Both the position numbers and the translations under genes were made by a program. Positions 30,079 to 37,913 of a stretch of 64,000 nucleotides of DNA are shown in pieces. The notes beneath the pieces were generated by a model. That model saw only the letters and a list, made by a program, of their open reading frames with translations. It made no database searches and was not told the origin of the DNA. This DNA comes from Rhizobium laguerreae (GTDB taxonomy: Bacteria; Pseudomonadota; Alphaproteobacteria; Rhizobiales; Rhizobiaceae), in the NCBI RefSeq assembly GCF_002008165.1, contig NZ_MRDM01000002.1:601936-665935 (forward strand). The letters are read 5' to 3'. Positions within the stretch are counted from its first letter, which is position 1, and each line of letters starts with the position of its first letter.

Positions 30079-31371
30079 TTAGTGATCGCGCCTGCCGCTG
30101 CCGAAGGTGTAGCCGGTCTCGACCGTTTTCTCGCCGAACTTGTCACGCAGCTTGTCCATCGCCGCTTCGGCTGCCGCCCGCCGGCCCGATTGCCGGTCGA
30201 TGAGGTCGGGCGGATCGGCGAGGGCGGCATCGCCGAGATCGGTAACGCCGATGCCGATCAGGCGGAATTTCGTACCATCAGTCTCTTTTTCGAGAAGCTC
30301 GAGCCCGGTGCGGAAGATCTTGTCGGCAAGCTGGGTCGGGTCTTCGAGCTTGCGGTTGCGGGTGCGCGACTTGAAATCGGCGGTCTTCATCTTCAGGACG
30401 ACGGTATGGCCGGCAATGTCGTTTTTCTTCAGCCGCCAGGAGACCTTTTCGGAAAGGTTGCGCAGGATCGGCACCAGATCGTCGTAGCGCGATATGTCGT
30501 CGAAGAAGGTCGTCTCGGCTGATACGCTCTTGGCCGCATCGTTAAGATGCACCTCGCGGTCGTCGATGCCGCGCGACAGCCGTGCCAGCCGCTGGCCGAT
30601 GCTGCCGTAGCGGCGCATCAGGTCGTTTTCCTCCATCTGCTGCAACTGGCTGATGGTGCGGATGCCGTCCGCCTCCAACGTCGCCGCAAAGGCCTTGCCG
30701 ACGCCCCAGATGGTGGTGACGGGACGCGGCGCCAGGAACTCGACCGCTTCCTCTCGGCCGATGACCGAAAAGCCGCGCGGCTTCTGCAGATCGGAGGCGA
30801 CCTTGGCGAGGAATTTGCAATAGGAAAGCCCAACCGAAACTGTGATGCCGATCTCCCTTTCGATGCGACGGGCGAATTTGGCCAGGGTGCGCGCCGGCGG
30901 ATCGTGATGCAGCCTCTCGGTGCCGCCGAGCTCCAGGAAGGCCTCGTCGATCGATAGCGGCTGCACCAGCGGCGTCAGATCCTGCATCATGGCGCGCACC
31001 TGCCGTCCGACCCGGACATATTTCTCCATGTCGGGGCGGATGACGATCGCTTGAGGGCATGCCTCCAGCGCCTTGAACATCGGCATGGCCGACCGTACGC
31101 CGTGGATGCGGGCGATATAGCAGGCGGTGGAAACCACACCGCGTTTGCCGCCGCCGATAATGACAGGCTTGTCGGCAAGTTCCGGATTGTCGCGTTTCTC
31201 CACCGCTGCGTAAAAGGCGTCGCAATCGATATGCGCAAGCGTCAAGGCGTAGAGTTCGCGGTGGCGCACGAGACGGGGGCTGCCGCAGGAAACGCAACGG
31301 CGCGCCTCGCCCTTCTGCTCGGCAAGGCAGTCGCGACAGAAGCCGGGTGTCTTGTCAGGCGCAGGCGTCAT
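30079..31371 (-). CDS. dinB: DNA polymerase IV with N-terminal zinc-ribbon-like extension
   Basis: Y-family translesion polymerase, 430 residues. The catalytic residues lie in [20 protein letters not shown] and [12 protein letters not shown]. Compared with E. coli DinB it has an N-terminal extension with two CxxC pairs (C12/C15 and C26/C29), probably a zinc ribbon as in other rhizobia. The C-terminus has the little-finger domain but no clear beta-clamp peptide was picked out. ATG at 31371 is chosen; a LexA operator lies only 5 bases upstream (31377-31391), implying a very short leader and SOS control. Confidence 0.95.
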   Translation of the reverse strand: MTPAPDKTPGFCRDCLAEQKGEARRCVSCGSPRLVRHRELYALTLAHIDCDAFYAAVEKRDNPELADKPVIIGGGKRGVVSTACYIARIHGVRSAMPMFKALEACPQAIVIRPDMEKYVRVGRQVRAMMQDLTPLVQPLSIDEAFLELGGTERLHHDPPARTLAKFARRIEREIGITVSVGLSYCKFLAKVASDLQKPRGFSVIGREEAVEFLAPRPVTTIWGVGKAFAATLEADGIRTISQLQQMEENDLMRRYGSIGQRLARLSRGIDDREVHLNDAAKSVSAETTFFDDISRYDDLVPILRNLSEKVSWRLKKNDIAGHTVVLKMKTADFKSRTRNRKLEDPTQLADKIFRTGLELLEKETDGTKFRLIGIGVTDLGDAALADPPDLIDRQSGRRAAAEAAMDKLRDKFGEKTVETGYTFGSGRRDH

Positions 31372-31376
31372 GATGA

Positions 31377-31391
31377 GAACAAAGATTGAAC
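31377..31391 (-). promoter_or_regulatory. LexA box at dinB
   Basis: A perfect GAAC-N7-GAAC lies directly before the dinB start codon. dinB is a classic SOS gene, so this site supports reading the other two sites of the same form at 24777 and 24980 as real operators. Confidence 0.8.
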
Positions 31392-31441
31392 GCCGGGACA
31401 TTACGCCTTAAGCTTCCGAGTCTCAAGAGAGGGCGGGAGCT

Positions 31442-32035
31442 TTGCCTTTGGATAACAATCTTCGTTTCGAGCCGGTAACGCCAGAACGCTGGGACGATTT
31501 CGAAGTCATGTTCGGGCCGCAGGGTGCCTTCTATAACTGCTGGTGCGTCGCGTTGCGTCTGCCGTATGGGGTGAGGACGAAGATGGCGGCCGACGAACGC
31601 AAGGCGCATATGCGGGAGCGGATCAAGGCGGGTCCGCCGCCTGGCATCCTCTGTTATGCGGACGGCGCGCCGGTCGCCTGGGTGCAGGTCGGGCCGCGCC
31701 ACGACGTACCGCAGTTCAATTCGCCGCGCACCGTCTCGCGGCCGCTGGAGGAGGGCGATGCGCATGATCCATCCATCTGGGCCGTCAGTTGCTTCTTCCT
31801 GCTGCCCAAACTTCGCGGCACGGGAATGAGCCACCGTCTGCTCGCCGGCGCGATCGACCATGCCCGGCGCCAGGGAGCGCGGCTGCTCGAAGCCTGTCCG
31901 ATCGATCATGTCAAGCAGTCGAAATCCGTGACGCTCTGCATCGGCTCTACGGCGATCTTCGATGCCGCCGGTTTCGAGACGGTTGCGCGGCGCAAGGACG
32001 GCCGTCCGCTCATGCGGCTGGAACTGCGCGCGTGA
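31442..32035 (+). CDS. GNAT family N-acetyltransferase
   Basis: A 197-residue protein of the GCN5-related acetyltransferase superfamily, substrate unknown. The acetyl-CoA region is seen in AVSCFFLLPKLRGTGMSHRLLAGAIDHARRQGA (parts: CFFLLPKLRGTGMSHRLL and AIDHARRQGARLLEACP), where RGTGMS fits the Q/RxxGxG/A loop. The ending IFDAAGFETVARRKDGRPLM is usual. The start is TTG at 31442 after GGGAGC; another TTG at 31448 is possible. Its last 26 bases overlap the convergent HAD gene. Confidence 0.82.
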   Translation: MPLDNNLRFEPVTPERWDDFEVMFGPQGAFYNCWCVALRLPYGVRTKMAADERKAHMRERIKAGPPPGILCYADGAPVAWVQVGPRHDVPQFNSPRTVSRPLEEGDAHDPSIWAVSCFFLLPKLRGTGMSHRLLAGAIDHARRQGARLLEACPIDHVKQSKSVTLCIGSTAIFDAAGFETVARRKDGRPLMRLELRA

Positions 32036-32684
32036 AGGTGCCGGAAACAAAATGCGCCTCGATCAGCGCGGCCACATGCGTCCAGTCGGTGGCGCGGGTG
32101 ATGTCGTTAGCGGCGGCCGGGGCGAAGCGATGGACGGGCGAGTTCGGCACCAGGTGAATCAGCAGGCAATCGGCGACGTGATCCCTGACGGAATGCAGAT
32201 TGAGCGCCATATCATCGATGAAGATGACGGGAAGGGAGCGGCTGGCATGCAATGCGTGAACGATCGGCCCTTTGGGTTGTTCGGTAGCAAGCAGCGGAAA
32301 GAGCAGGCCCATCCTGTCGAGCAGGCGACGGCGCTGGTTCTGGAACCGCGGCTGCATGGCTGTCAGGAAAAGGATATCGGCCTCTTCCGAAAGCCGGTCG
32401 AGCGTTTCGACGACGCGGTCGAGCGGCGTCTGCCACAGCTCTTGGGCTTCGAAGAATTCCTCGATCAGCCGGCTGACCTCCTGATCCTCGATCTCCACGC
32501 CGTCGGCTTGCGAGACGATGTTGCCGTGCAGCCGGAACGATCGCGGCAGAAACGCGCAACCCTGGCTTTGAAGGAAAAGCTGGAAGGGACCGATGAACTG
32601 CAGCACGACGTCGTCGACGTCGCAGACGATCAAAGGCCGTTCGCCGAGGCGGATATGCGAGATGTCGAATTCCCCGGAGGTCAC
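32010..32684 (-). CDS. HAD family hydrolase-like protein
   Basis: A 224-residue protein with the haloacid dehalogenase fold. Motif I is RPLIVCDVDDVVLQFIG (the DxDxV nucleophile pair), motif II is near LFLTAMQ, and motif IV is VIFIDDMALNLHSVRDH. The substrate is unknown. It is 2 nt downstream of the DUF3572 gene, so the two are probably cotranscribed, and it overlaps the convergent GNAT gene by 26 bases at their 3' ends. Confidence 0.8.
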   Translation of the reverse strand: MTSGEFDISHIRLGERPLIVCDVDDVVLQFIGPFQLFLQSQGCAFLPRSFRLHGNIVSQADGVEIEDQEVSRLIEEFFEAQELWQTPLDRVVETLDRLSEEADILFLTAMQPRFQNQRRRLLDRMGLLFPLLATEQPKGPIVHALHASRSLPVIFIDDMALNLHSVRDHVADCLLIHLVPNSPVHRFAPAAANDITRATDWTHVAALIEAHFVSGTFTRAVPAA

Positions 32685-32686
32685 GG

Positions 32687-32995
32687 TCAGTATTCTCCGG
32701 AATCGAGGCCCGGTGAAGAGAAATGCCGCCAGGCCGCCGTCACCGTCTCCGGGCTGATCCCGCTCGCCGCGCAGAAGGCCATCGCCGTCGGTTCATGGTT
32801 CATCAGGAAATCCATCATGCCGGCGAGGAATCCGGGATCGTCGACGGCGTTGCGCACCTGGCCGGGCGCCACACCCGTCAGGGCGAGGAAGCGGCCGAAC
32901 ATGTCGGGATCGTCGGCAAGCCAGCCGAGCACGGCGATCGCCGTCTCGTGCGGGTCGGCGGCCTGTTGTTTCGAAGTCTTGAAGTTGCTTTGCAT
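32687..32995 (-). CDS. DUF3572 family protein
   Basis: A 102-residue helical protein of the alphaproteobacterial DUF3572 family: AIAVLGWLADDPDMFGRFLA, then LTGVAPGQVRNAVDDPGFLA, then MMDFLMNHEPTAMAFCAASG. The function is unknown. It is divergent from divK, which begins 134 bases away, and lies directly before the HAD gene. No signal peptide or membrane helix is seen. Confidence 0.85.
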   Translation of the reverse strand: MQSNFKTSKQQAADPHETAIAVLGWLADDPDMFGRFLALTGVAPGQVRNAVDDPGFLAGMMDFLMNHEPTAMAFCAASGISPETVTAAWRHFSSPGLDSGEY

Positions 32996-33128
32996 TTCGC
33001 TGGGTAAGTTACCTTTTCTTCAACCAAATACCGGTAGCGTGCGCTATCGGTTTCACGGAGCTATTTGTCCGCATGTGCCTTTCTCATGGGACGAACCGCT
33101 GCGCGAACGGACGTAGGGACAGCTTGTC

Positions 33129-33500
33129 ATGCCCAAACAGGTGATGATTGTAGAAGATAACGAGCTCAACATGAAGCTCTTTCGCGACCTCATCGAGGCG
33201 TCCGGTTATACGACGATCCAGACCAGAAATGGTATGGAGGCGCTCGATCTGGCGCGCAAGCATCGCCCCGACCTCATCCTGATGGATATTCAGCTTCCCG
33301 AAGTCTCCGGCCTCGAAGTCACGAAATGGCTGAAGGAAGACGACGAGCTGCACGTGATTCCCGTCATCGCCGTTACGGCTTTCGCGATGAAGGGTGACGA
33401 AGAGCGGATCCGCCAGGGCGGCTGCGAGGCCTATGTTTCCAAGCCGATCTCGGTTCCGAAATTCATCGAGACGATCAAGACCTATCTGGGCGATGCCTGA
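33129..33500 (+). CDS. divK: Cell-cycle response regulator DivK
   Basis: Single-domain response regulator, 123 residues, which in alphaproteobacteria is phosphorylated by PleC/DivJ-type kinases and controls CckA-CtrA signalling. Receiver residues are in place: acidic pair E9-D10, phospho-acceptor D53 ([11 protein letters not shown]), T83 region and K105 (YVSKPIS). There is no output domain. pleD follows after 18 nt, the standard alphaproteobacterial pair. Confidence 0.95.
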   Translation: MPKQVMIVEDNELNMKLFRDLIEASGYTTIQTRNGMEALDLARKHRPDLILMDIQLPEVSGLEVTKWLKEDDELHVIPVIAVTAFAMKGDEERIRQGGCEAYVSKPISVPKFIETIKTYLGDA

Positions 33501-33518
33501 CGCATCGGAAAGACGCTG

Positions 33519-34892
33519 ATGACTGCGCGAATACTGGTGGTTGACGATATTCCGGCCAACGTGAAGCTGCTCGAAGCGCGGTTGCTTGCGGAGTATTTCG
33601 ACGTGATGACCGCAGCGGACGGCTACACGGCACTGGCGATCTGCGAGCGCAACCAGGTCGATCTCATCCTGCTCGACATCATGATGCCCGGCATAGACGG
33701 TTTCGAGGTCTGCGAGCGGCTGAAGGCCAGCCAGAAGACCGCCCATATTCCAGTCGTCATGGTCACCGCGCTCGACCAGCCGACCGATCGCGTACGCGGC
33801 CTGAAAGCTGGCGCTGACGATTTTCTTACCAAGCCGGTCAACGATCTGCAGCTGATCTCCCGGGTGAAGAGCCTGCTGCGGCTGAAGACGTTGAGCGATG
33901 AGCTGCGTATCCGCGCCGACACTGCCCATACGATGGGCATCGATGACCTCACACGGGCAGGCGAGGGCCGCGCCGACGAGACCGCTCAGGTCCTGCTCGT
34001 CGACGGCCGCGCCAATTCGCAGGAGCGCATCATCAAGGCGCTGAAGCCCGTCGCCGACGTGCTTGCCCTCTCCGATCCGCAGGCCGCCCTCTTCGAGGCG
34101 GCCGAAAGCGCGTTCGATTTCGTCATCGTCAACGCCAACTTCGACGATTACGACCCGCTTCGCCTCTGCTCGCAGCTGCGCTCGCTGGAGCGCACCCGCT
34201 TCCTGCCGATCCTGATCATCACCGAGCAGGGCGCTGACGAAATGGTCGTGCGCGCGCTCGATCTTGGCGTCAACGACTACATCATCCGCCCGGTCGATCC
34301 CAACGAACTGGTTGCCCGCAGCCTGACGCAGATCCGCCGCAAGCGCTATAACGACCGCCTGCGCGCCAGCGTCAAGCAGACGATCGAGCTTGCCGTGACC
34401 GATCCGCTGACCGGCCTTTATAATCGGCGCTATCTCGACAATCACCTGAACGTGCTCTTCAACCGTTCGATGGCGCGGGGCCGGCCGCTTTCGGTGCTGA
34501 TCACCGATATCGACCGTTTCAAGCATGTGAACGACACCTACGGCCATGATGGCGGCGACGAGGTGCTGCGGGAATTTTCAAATCGCGTCCGTTCGACCAT
34601 CCGCGGCGCCGATCTCGCCTGCCGCTACGGTGGTGAAGAATTCGTCGTCGTGATGCCCGACACCTCGCCGGAAATTGCCGCCGCCGTCGCCGAGCGTTTG
34701 CGCGCGGCGATCGAAAGCGCTCCCTTCATGCTGAAACACTCCGGGGAAGCGCTGAATGTCACTGCTTCCTTCGGCATCGCCTCGCGTATTGCGTCGGTGC
34801 TGACCCCGGGCCAGCTGATGAAACAGGCGGATCTGGCCCTTTACGAGGCCAAGAATACCGGTCGCAACCGTGTGGTGGCCGCGGCCGCGTGA
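33519..34892 (+). CDS. pleD: Diguanylate cyclase response regulator PleD
   Basis: Makes cyclic di-GMP when phosphorylated; 457 residues. The first receiver domain has the acceptor in LILLDIMMPGIDGFEVCERL. The second, adaptor receiver (about 155-275) is degenerate: VIVNANFDDYDPLRLCSQLR. The GGDEF domain carries the active variant YGGEEFVVVMPD. An inhibitory RxxD site (RGAD) sits five residues before GGEEF, so product inhibition is expected. It is probably cotranscribed with divK. Confidence 0.95.
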   Translation: MTARILVVDDIPANVKLLEARLLAEYFDVMTAADGYTALAICERNQVDLILLDIMMPGIDGFEVCERLKASQKTAHIPVVMVTALDQPTDRVRGLKAGADDFLTKPVNDLQLISRVKSLLRLKTLSDELRIRADTAHTMGIDDLTRAGEGRADETAQVLLVDGRANSQERIIKALKPVADVLALSDPQAALFEAAESAFDFVIVNANFDDYDPLRLCSQLRSLERTRFLPILIITEQGADEMVVRALDLGVNDYIIRPVDPNELVARSLTQIRRKRYNDRLRASVKQTIELAVTDPLTGLYNRRYLDNHLNVLFNRSMARGRPLSVLITDIDRFKHVNDTYGHDGGDEVLREFSNRVRSTIRGADLACRYGGEEFVVVMPDTSPEIAAAVAERLRAAIESAPFMLKHSGEALNVTASFGIASRIASVLTPGQLMKQADLALYEAKNTGRNRVVAAAA

Positions 34893-35426
34893 CGAATCAC
34901 TTGCCGCCATATGTGCCATTTGCGAGTTTTCCACTGCGGTAAGCCAATTGTTACCGATTTTTAATTTCGCCTGTGCAATGCAGGGCTAAAATTTCGCAAC
35001 TCAATAGCCCAAAAATGGACTCGCCGCGTTGCTGCGGATGTGTTGCCGCGCGATAGTCTTGAGAGTGTCAGGCCGTAGCTCACAATGAAATGAAGACTAT
35101 AAAGAATGCCTGTCGCCAACAGGATCAAATAGATTGCGGCGGCGTCACCTCACGTAGGGGGAGGCGAGGCGTAAGTTGTTCAGTTATATTGTCGAATTTC
35201 TTCCAAACGTCAGGCGCTACGCTTCGAGTCCAAGCAGAGCGGATAAATCTTTGTATGTCCCAAATCTGGGCTTTTAACCATAGAATCAAGCTGCAAACAT
35301 TCACCATTAAGAATTTGTTGATTTTCTTTCATTTTTGCGCAAATTATCGGCTCATAAGAGAAGCGCTCCCGTTGAGGAGTTGTCGATACCCCATGATGCT
35401 CAGGTCCGCCGCATCTCCTGGGTCGT

Positions 35427-35545
35427 GGGGTCGGTCGGCTAGTAGGCAAGTTATAGCGGTTCCTCGTGCCGTTTTGCATGCTGGCCGACCCCCTTTCAAG
35501 AAAACGCCGCCACTTCCCGAAGATGGAAGGGCGGCGTTTTTCTGT
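35427..35545 (+). ncRNA. Putative structured RNA with intrinsic terminator
   Basis: The 747-base stretch 34893-35639 has no convincing gene. Near its end a 13-bp stem pairs 35427-35439 (GGGGTCGGTCGGC) with 35480-35492 (GCTGGCCGACCCC) using two G-U pairs. It is followed by a strong terminator: 35501-35511 (AAAACGCCGCC) pairs with 35530-35540 (GGCGGCGTTTT), with an inner CTTCC/GGAAG and a T run. This looks like the 3' part of a small RNA; the 5' end was not located, though the AT-rich 35300-35360 could hold a promoter. Nothing is seen in 34893-35300. Confidence 0.5.
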
Positions 35546-35584
35546 TTGCGCTATCATTTTTTAAAGACGATCAATCCGGGCAAT

Positions 35585-35618
35585 AAAAAACGCGCAACCC
35601 GAGGGCGCGCGCTTTTTT
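35585..35618 (-). terminator. Intrinsic terminator of rpmG
   Basis: On the minus strand AAAAAAGCGCGCGCCC is followed, after a short loop, by GCGCGTTTTTT; one base bulges. It lies 22 bases beyond the rpmG stop and serves that gene. Confidence 0.7.
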
Positions 35619-35639
35619 GAAATCCGTCAGGCCAAGTGA

Positions 35640-35807
35640 TTACTTGATCTTGGTTTCCTTGAACTCGACGTGCTTCTTTGCAACCGGGTCGTACTTCGTC
35701 TTCGTCATCTTGTCCGTCATCGTACGGCTGTTCTTCGTGGTGACGTAGAAGAAACCAGTGTCGGCTGTCGACAGCAGCTTGATCTTGATTGTTGTAGCCT
35801 TGGCCAT
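35640..35807 (-). CDS. rpmG: 50S ribosomal protein L33
   Basis: Large-subunit protein, 55 residues. The sequence [20 protein letters not shown] and the tail [18 protein letters not shown] are typical L33. It is the zinc-independent form: no cysteine pairs are present. The ATG at 35807 after AAAGGCAGGACG is used; the open frame upstream is unrelated. It is a single-gene unit with its own terminator. Confidence 0.95.
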   Translation of the reverse strand: MAKATTIKIKLLSTADTGFFYVTTKNSRTMTDKMTKTKYDPVAKKHVEFKETKIK

Positions 35808-35899
35808 GGTCGTCCTGCCTTTAAGAAAATGAAAGCCGTGGAAGCCGGATGGGCTCCACGGCAAATCCTGGCGCGAAACTACGAATCCCGCCCGAAAAG

Positions 35900-37084
35900 T
35901 CAAGCCCGTTTTCGAATGAACATCAGTCTGATGCCGGAAAGTAGGGCGTAAAGACCGAAGAAAGCCGCAATCGCCCAGGCAAAACCGTTATTTCCGGCGA
36001 GATCGATCGCCGCGCCGATCGCCTGCGGCCCGGCCACGGTTCCCATCGCATAACAGAAGACAAAGGCGGCATTGGCCGCTGCAAGATCGGAGCCCGTCAG
36101 CCGCGAGCCGAGATGGCTGAGGCCGACCGTATAGAGGCCCGAGACGCAGCCACCCCAGAAAAGCAGGAGCCCGGCCATCAGCAGCCAGTTGTCGAGCAAC
36201 AGCGGCAACATCATCGAGCCGATGAAGCCCATCAGCGCCATGCCGGCCAGAAGCGGCCGCTTGTCGGCGATGCGGTCGGAAAGCAGGCCGAGCGGGATCT
36301 GAAAGATGACGTTGCCGACGCCCATCATGGTGAGCAGAAGTGCGGCCTGCGATTCGGTGAAATGGGCGCGCACCGCAAAAATCGGGAAAAGCGACAGCCC
36401 GCCCGCTTCGACCGCGCCGAAGATGAAGACCGCCGCCGTCGCCGTCGGTACCAGGAAAACGTAGCGCATGAAATGCAGCTCCGGTTTTTCCTCGAGCACC
36501 GGGCTTTCGTCGCGGGCGATGAAGATCGGGATGGCCGCCAGCAGGATGGCGGCGGCGCCGATCAGGAAGGGAAAGATGCCGTCGCTGCCGAGGATGGAAA
36601 AGAGCAATGGTCCGGCCGCGAAGCCGAGGGAAAGCACCGTCGCATAGATGCCGAGCACGAAACCGCGCTTGGAAGGCGGCGAAGCGGCGTTGATCCAGAA
36701 TTCGGAGAGGATGAACAGCGTCGTCGTCGCGCCGTGGAAGGCGAAACGCAGCGGAAACCACATCCAGAAATCCTGGGCGTAATAGAAACCCAGCGCGCTC
36801 AGCGCCGAAATCAGCACGGCCCAGATCATTGTCGGAGCCACGCCATATTTATGGGCGAGCTTGGTGGTGATCGGTGCGGCGGCCATCGCCGCGACCCCGG
36901 CCATCGCCGTGTTCAGCCCTATCAGGGTGGACGAGATGCCACGTTTTTCGAGGATGATGCTGAGGAGGGGCAGACCGAGGCCGATTGCTATGCCAACGGC
37001 TGATATGGACGAGATGGCTGCCACCAGAGAAGGCCAATGGATTTCTTCGACATCGCCCGGTGTGCCGGTTCTCGGCTGAGACAT
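35900..37084 (-). CDS. MFS transporter
   Basis: Major facilitator superfamily membrane protein, 394 residues with about 12 transmembrane helices, substrate unknown. The first half has [20 protein letters not shown]; the loop between helices 8 and 9 carries [16 protein letters not shown], a version of the conserved MFS loop motif. The last residues IRKRA are basic and cytoplasmic. ATG at 37084 follows AAGGATGGATA. Its neighbours do not suggest a substrate. The 254 bases on to DUF983 contain no gene. Confidence 0.85.
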   Translation of the reverse strand: MSQPRTGTPGDVEEIHWPSLVAAISSISAVGIAIGLGLPLLSIILEKRGISSTLIGLNTAMAGVAAMAAAPITTKLAHKYGVAPTMIWAVLISALSALGFYYAQDFWMWFPLRFAFHGATTTLFILSEFWINAASPPSKRGFVLGIYATVLSLGFAAGPLLFSILGSDGIFPFLIGAAAILLAAIPIFIARDESPVLEEKPELHFMRYVFLVPTATAAVFIFGAVEAGGLSLFPIFAVRAHFTESQAALLLTMMGVGNVIFQIPLGLLSDRIADKRPLLAGMALMGFIGSMMLPLLLDNWLLMAGLLLFWGGCVSGLYTVGLSHLGSRLTGSDLAAANAAFVFCYAMGTVAGPQAIGAAIDLAGNNGFAWAIAAFFGLYALLSGIRLMFIRKRA

Positions 37085-37338
37085 TTATCCATCCTTAGAG
37101 AGGTGCGCGAACGCATCGGCCGATCCCGTCAGATAGATAGACACGGACGTGCCAAATCCAGGTGACGGATGCCGCTTCGCAGTATTTCCGATGTGAGTGA
37201 CCATCTGCGGAATGTAAAGCCCGTTCGGGCAAGAAATGCTTACCATGTCAGGTCTTGAGGATCGTCGGCTCCCGCATTTGGGTGGTGGTCGGTGGAGGGC
37301 TGGCACTACACGTTAAATATGTCTGGAAGGTGAAGGCG

Positions 37339-37791
37339 CTAATTCGGCCGGCCGGGGATGTCGTAATCGTCCGGACCGTCGCTCTCGCCACCGAAGCCGT
37401 GCATGCGCAGCGCCCATTGCAGACCGATGACCCCGCCCTTGATCGGCTGGATCGAGGCAAGCGCGGTGATGACGGTGATCGGCGCCCAGATGGCCAGATG
37501 GACCCAGACCGGCAGCACGAAAGTCAGGTCGGTCAGCATATAGCCGCCGACCACGACGTGGCCGAGGACGAGGATGACGATATAGGGCGGCAGGTCGTCG
37601 GCGCGCTGGTGATGCATCGCCTCGCCGCAGGCTGCGCAATGATCGACCGGCTTCAGGAAGGCGCGAAAGAGCTTGCCGCTGCCGCAGGCCGGGCAGCGGT
37701 TCATCAGCCCGCGCAAGACGGAGCGCCCAAGCGGACGCTCGACCTCGGGCGTATCGCCGTAGCGGAGGGCCGGATCGGTCGGTGTGCTCAT
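37339..37791 (-). CDS. DUF983 family membrane protein
   Basis: A 150-residue protein of the DUF983 family. It has an N-terminal zinc-ribbon-like RCPACGSGKLFRAFL with a second pair CAACGEAMHHQRADD, then two transmembrane helices (IVILVLGHVVVGGYML and a second starting at VHLAIWAPITVITALA). The function is unknown. The start at 37791 (MSTPTDP) follows GAGGAACATGCG; upstream residues in frame are not family-like. Confidence 0.85.
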   Translation of the reverse strand: MSTPTDPALRYGDTPEVERPLGRSVLRGLMNRCPACGSGKLFRAFLKPVDHCAACGEAMHHQRADDLPPYIVILVLGHVVVGGYMLTDLTFVLPVWVHLAIWAPITVITALASIQPIKGGVIGLQWALRMHGFGGESDGPDDYDIPGRPN

Positions 37792-37913
37792 CGCATGTTC
37801 CTCTTCGGATCTAAAACACGTCGCGCGAAACTCTGCAGCGGTTTGCGATAACGACATGCGTGAAAACAAGGGCCTATAGCGCGGGGAGCCAATCTGAAAG
37901 ATTGCGACGTGCT

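Noticed and set aside
35090..35620. A 176-codon frame in the pleD-rpmG gap
   Set aside because: Composition is not protein-like, no family features are visible and it runs through two terminator hairpins.
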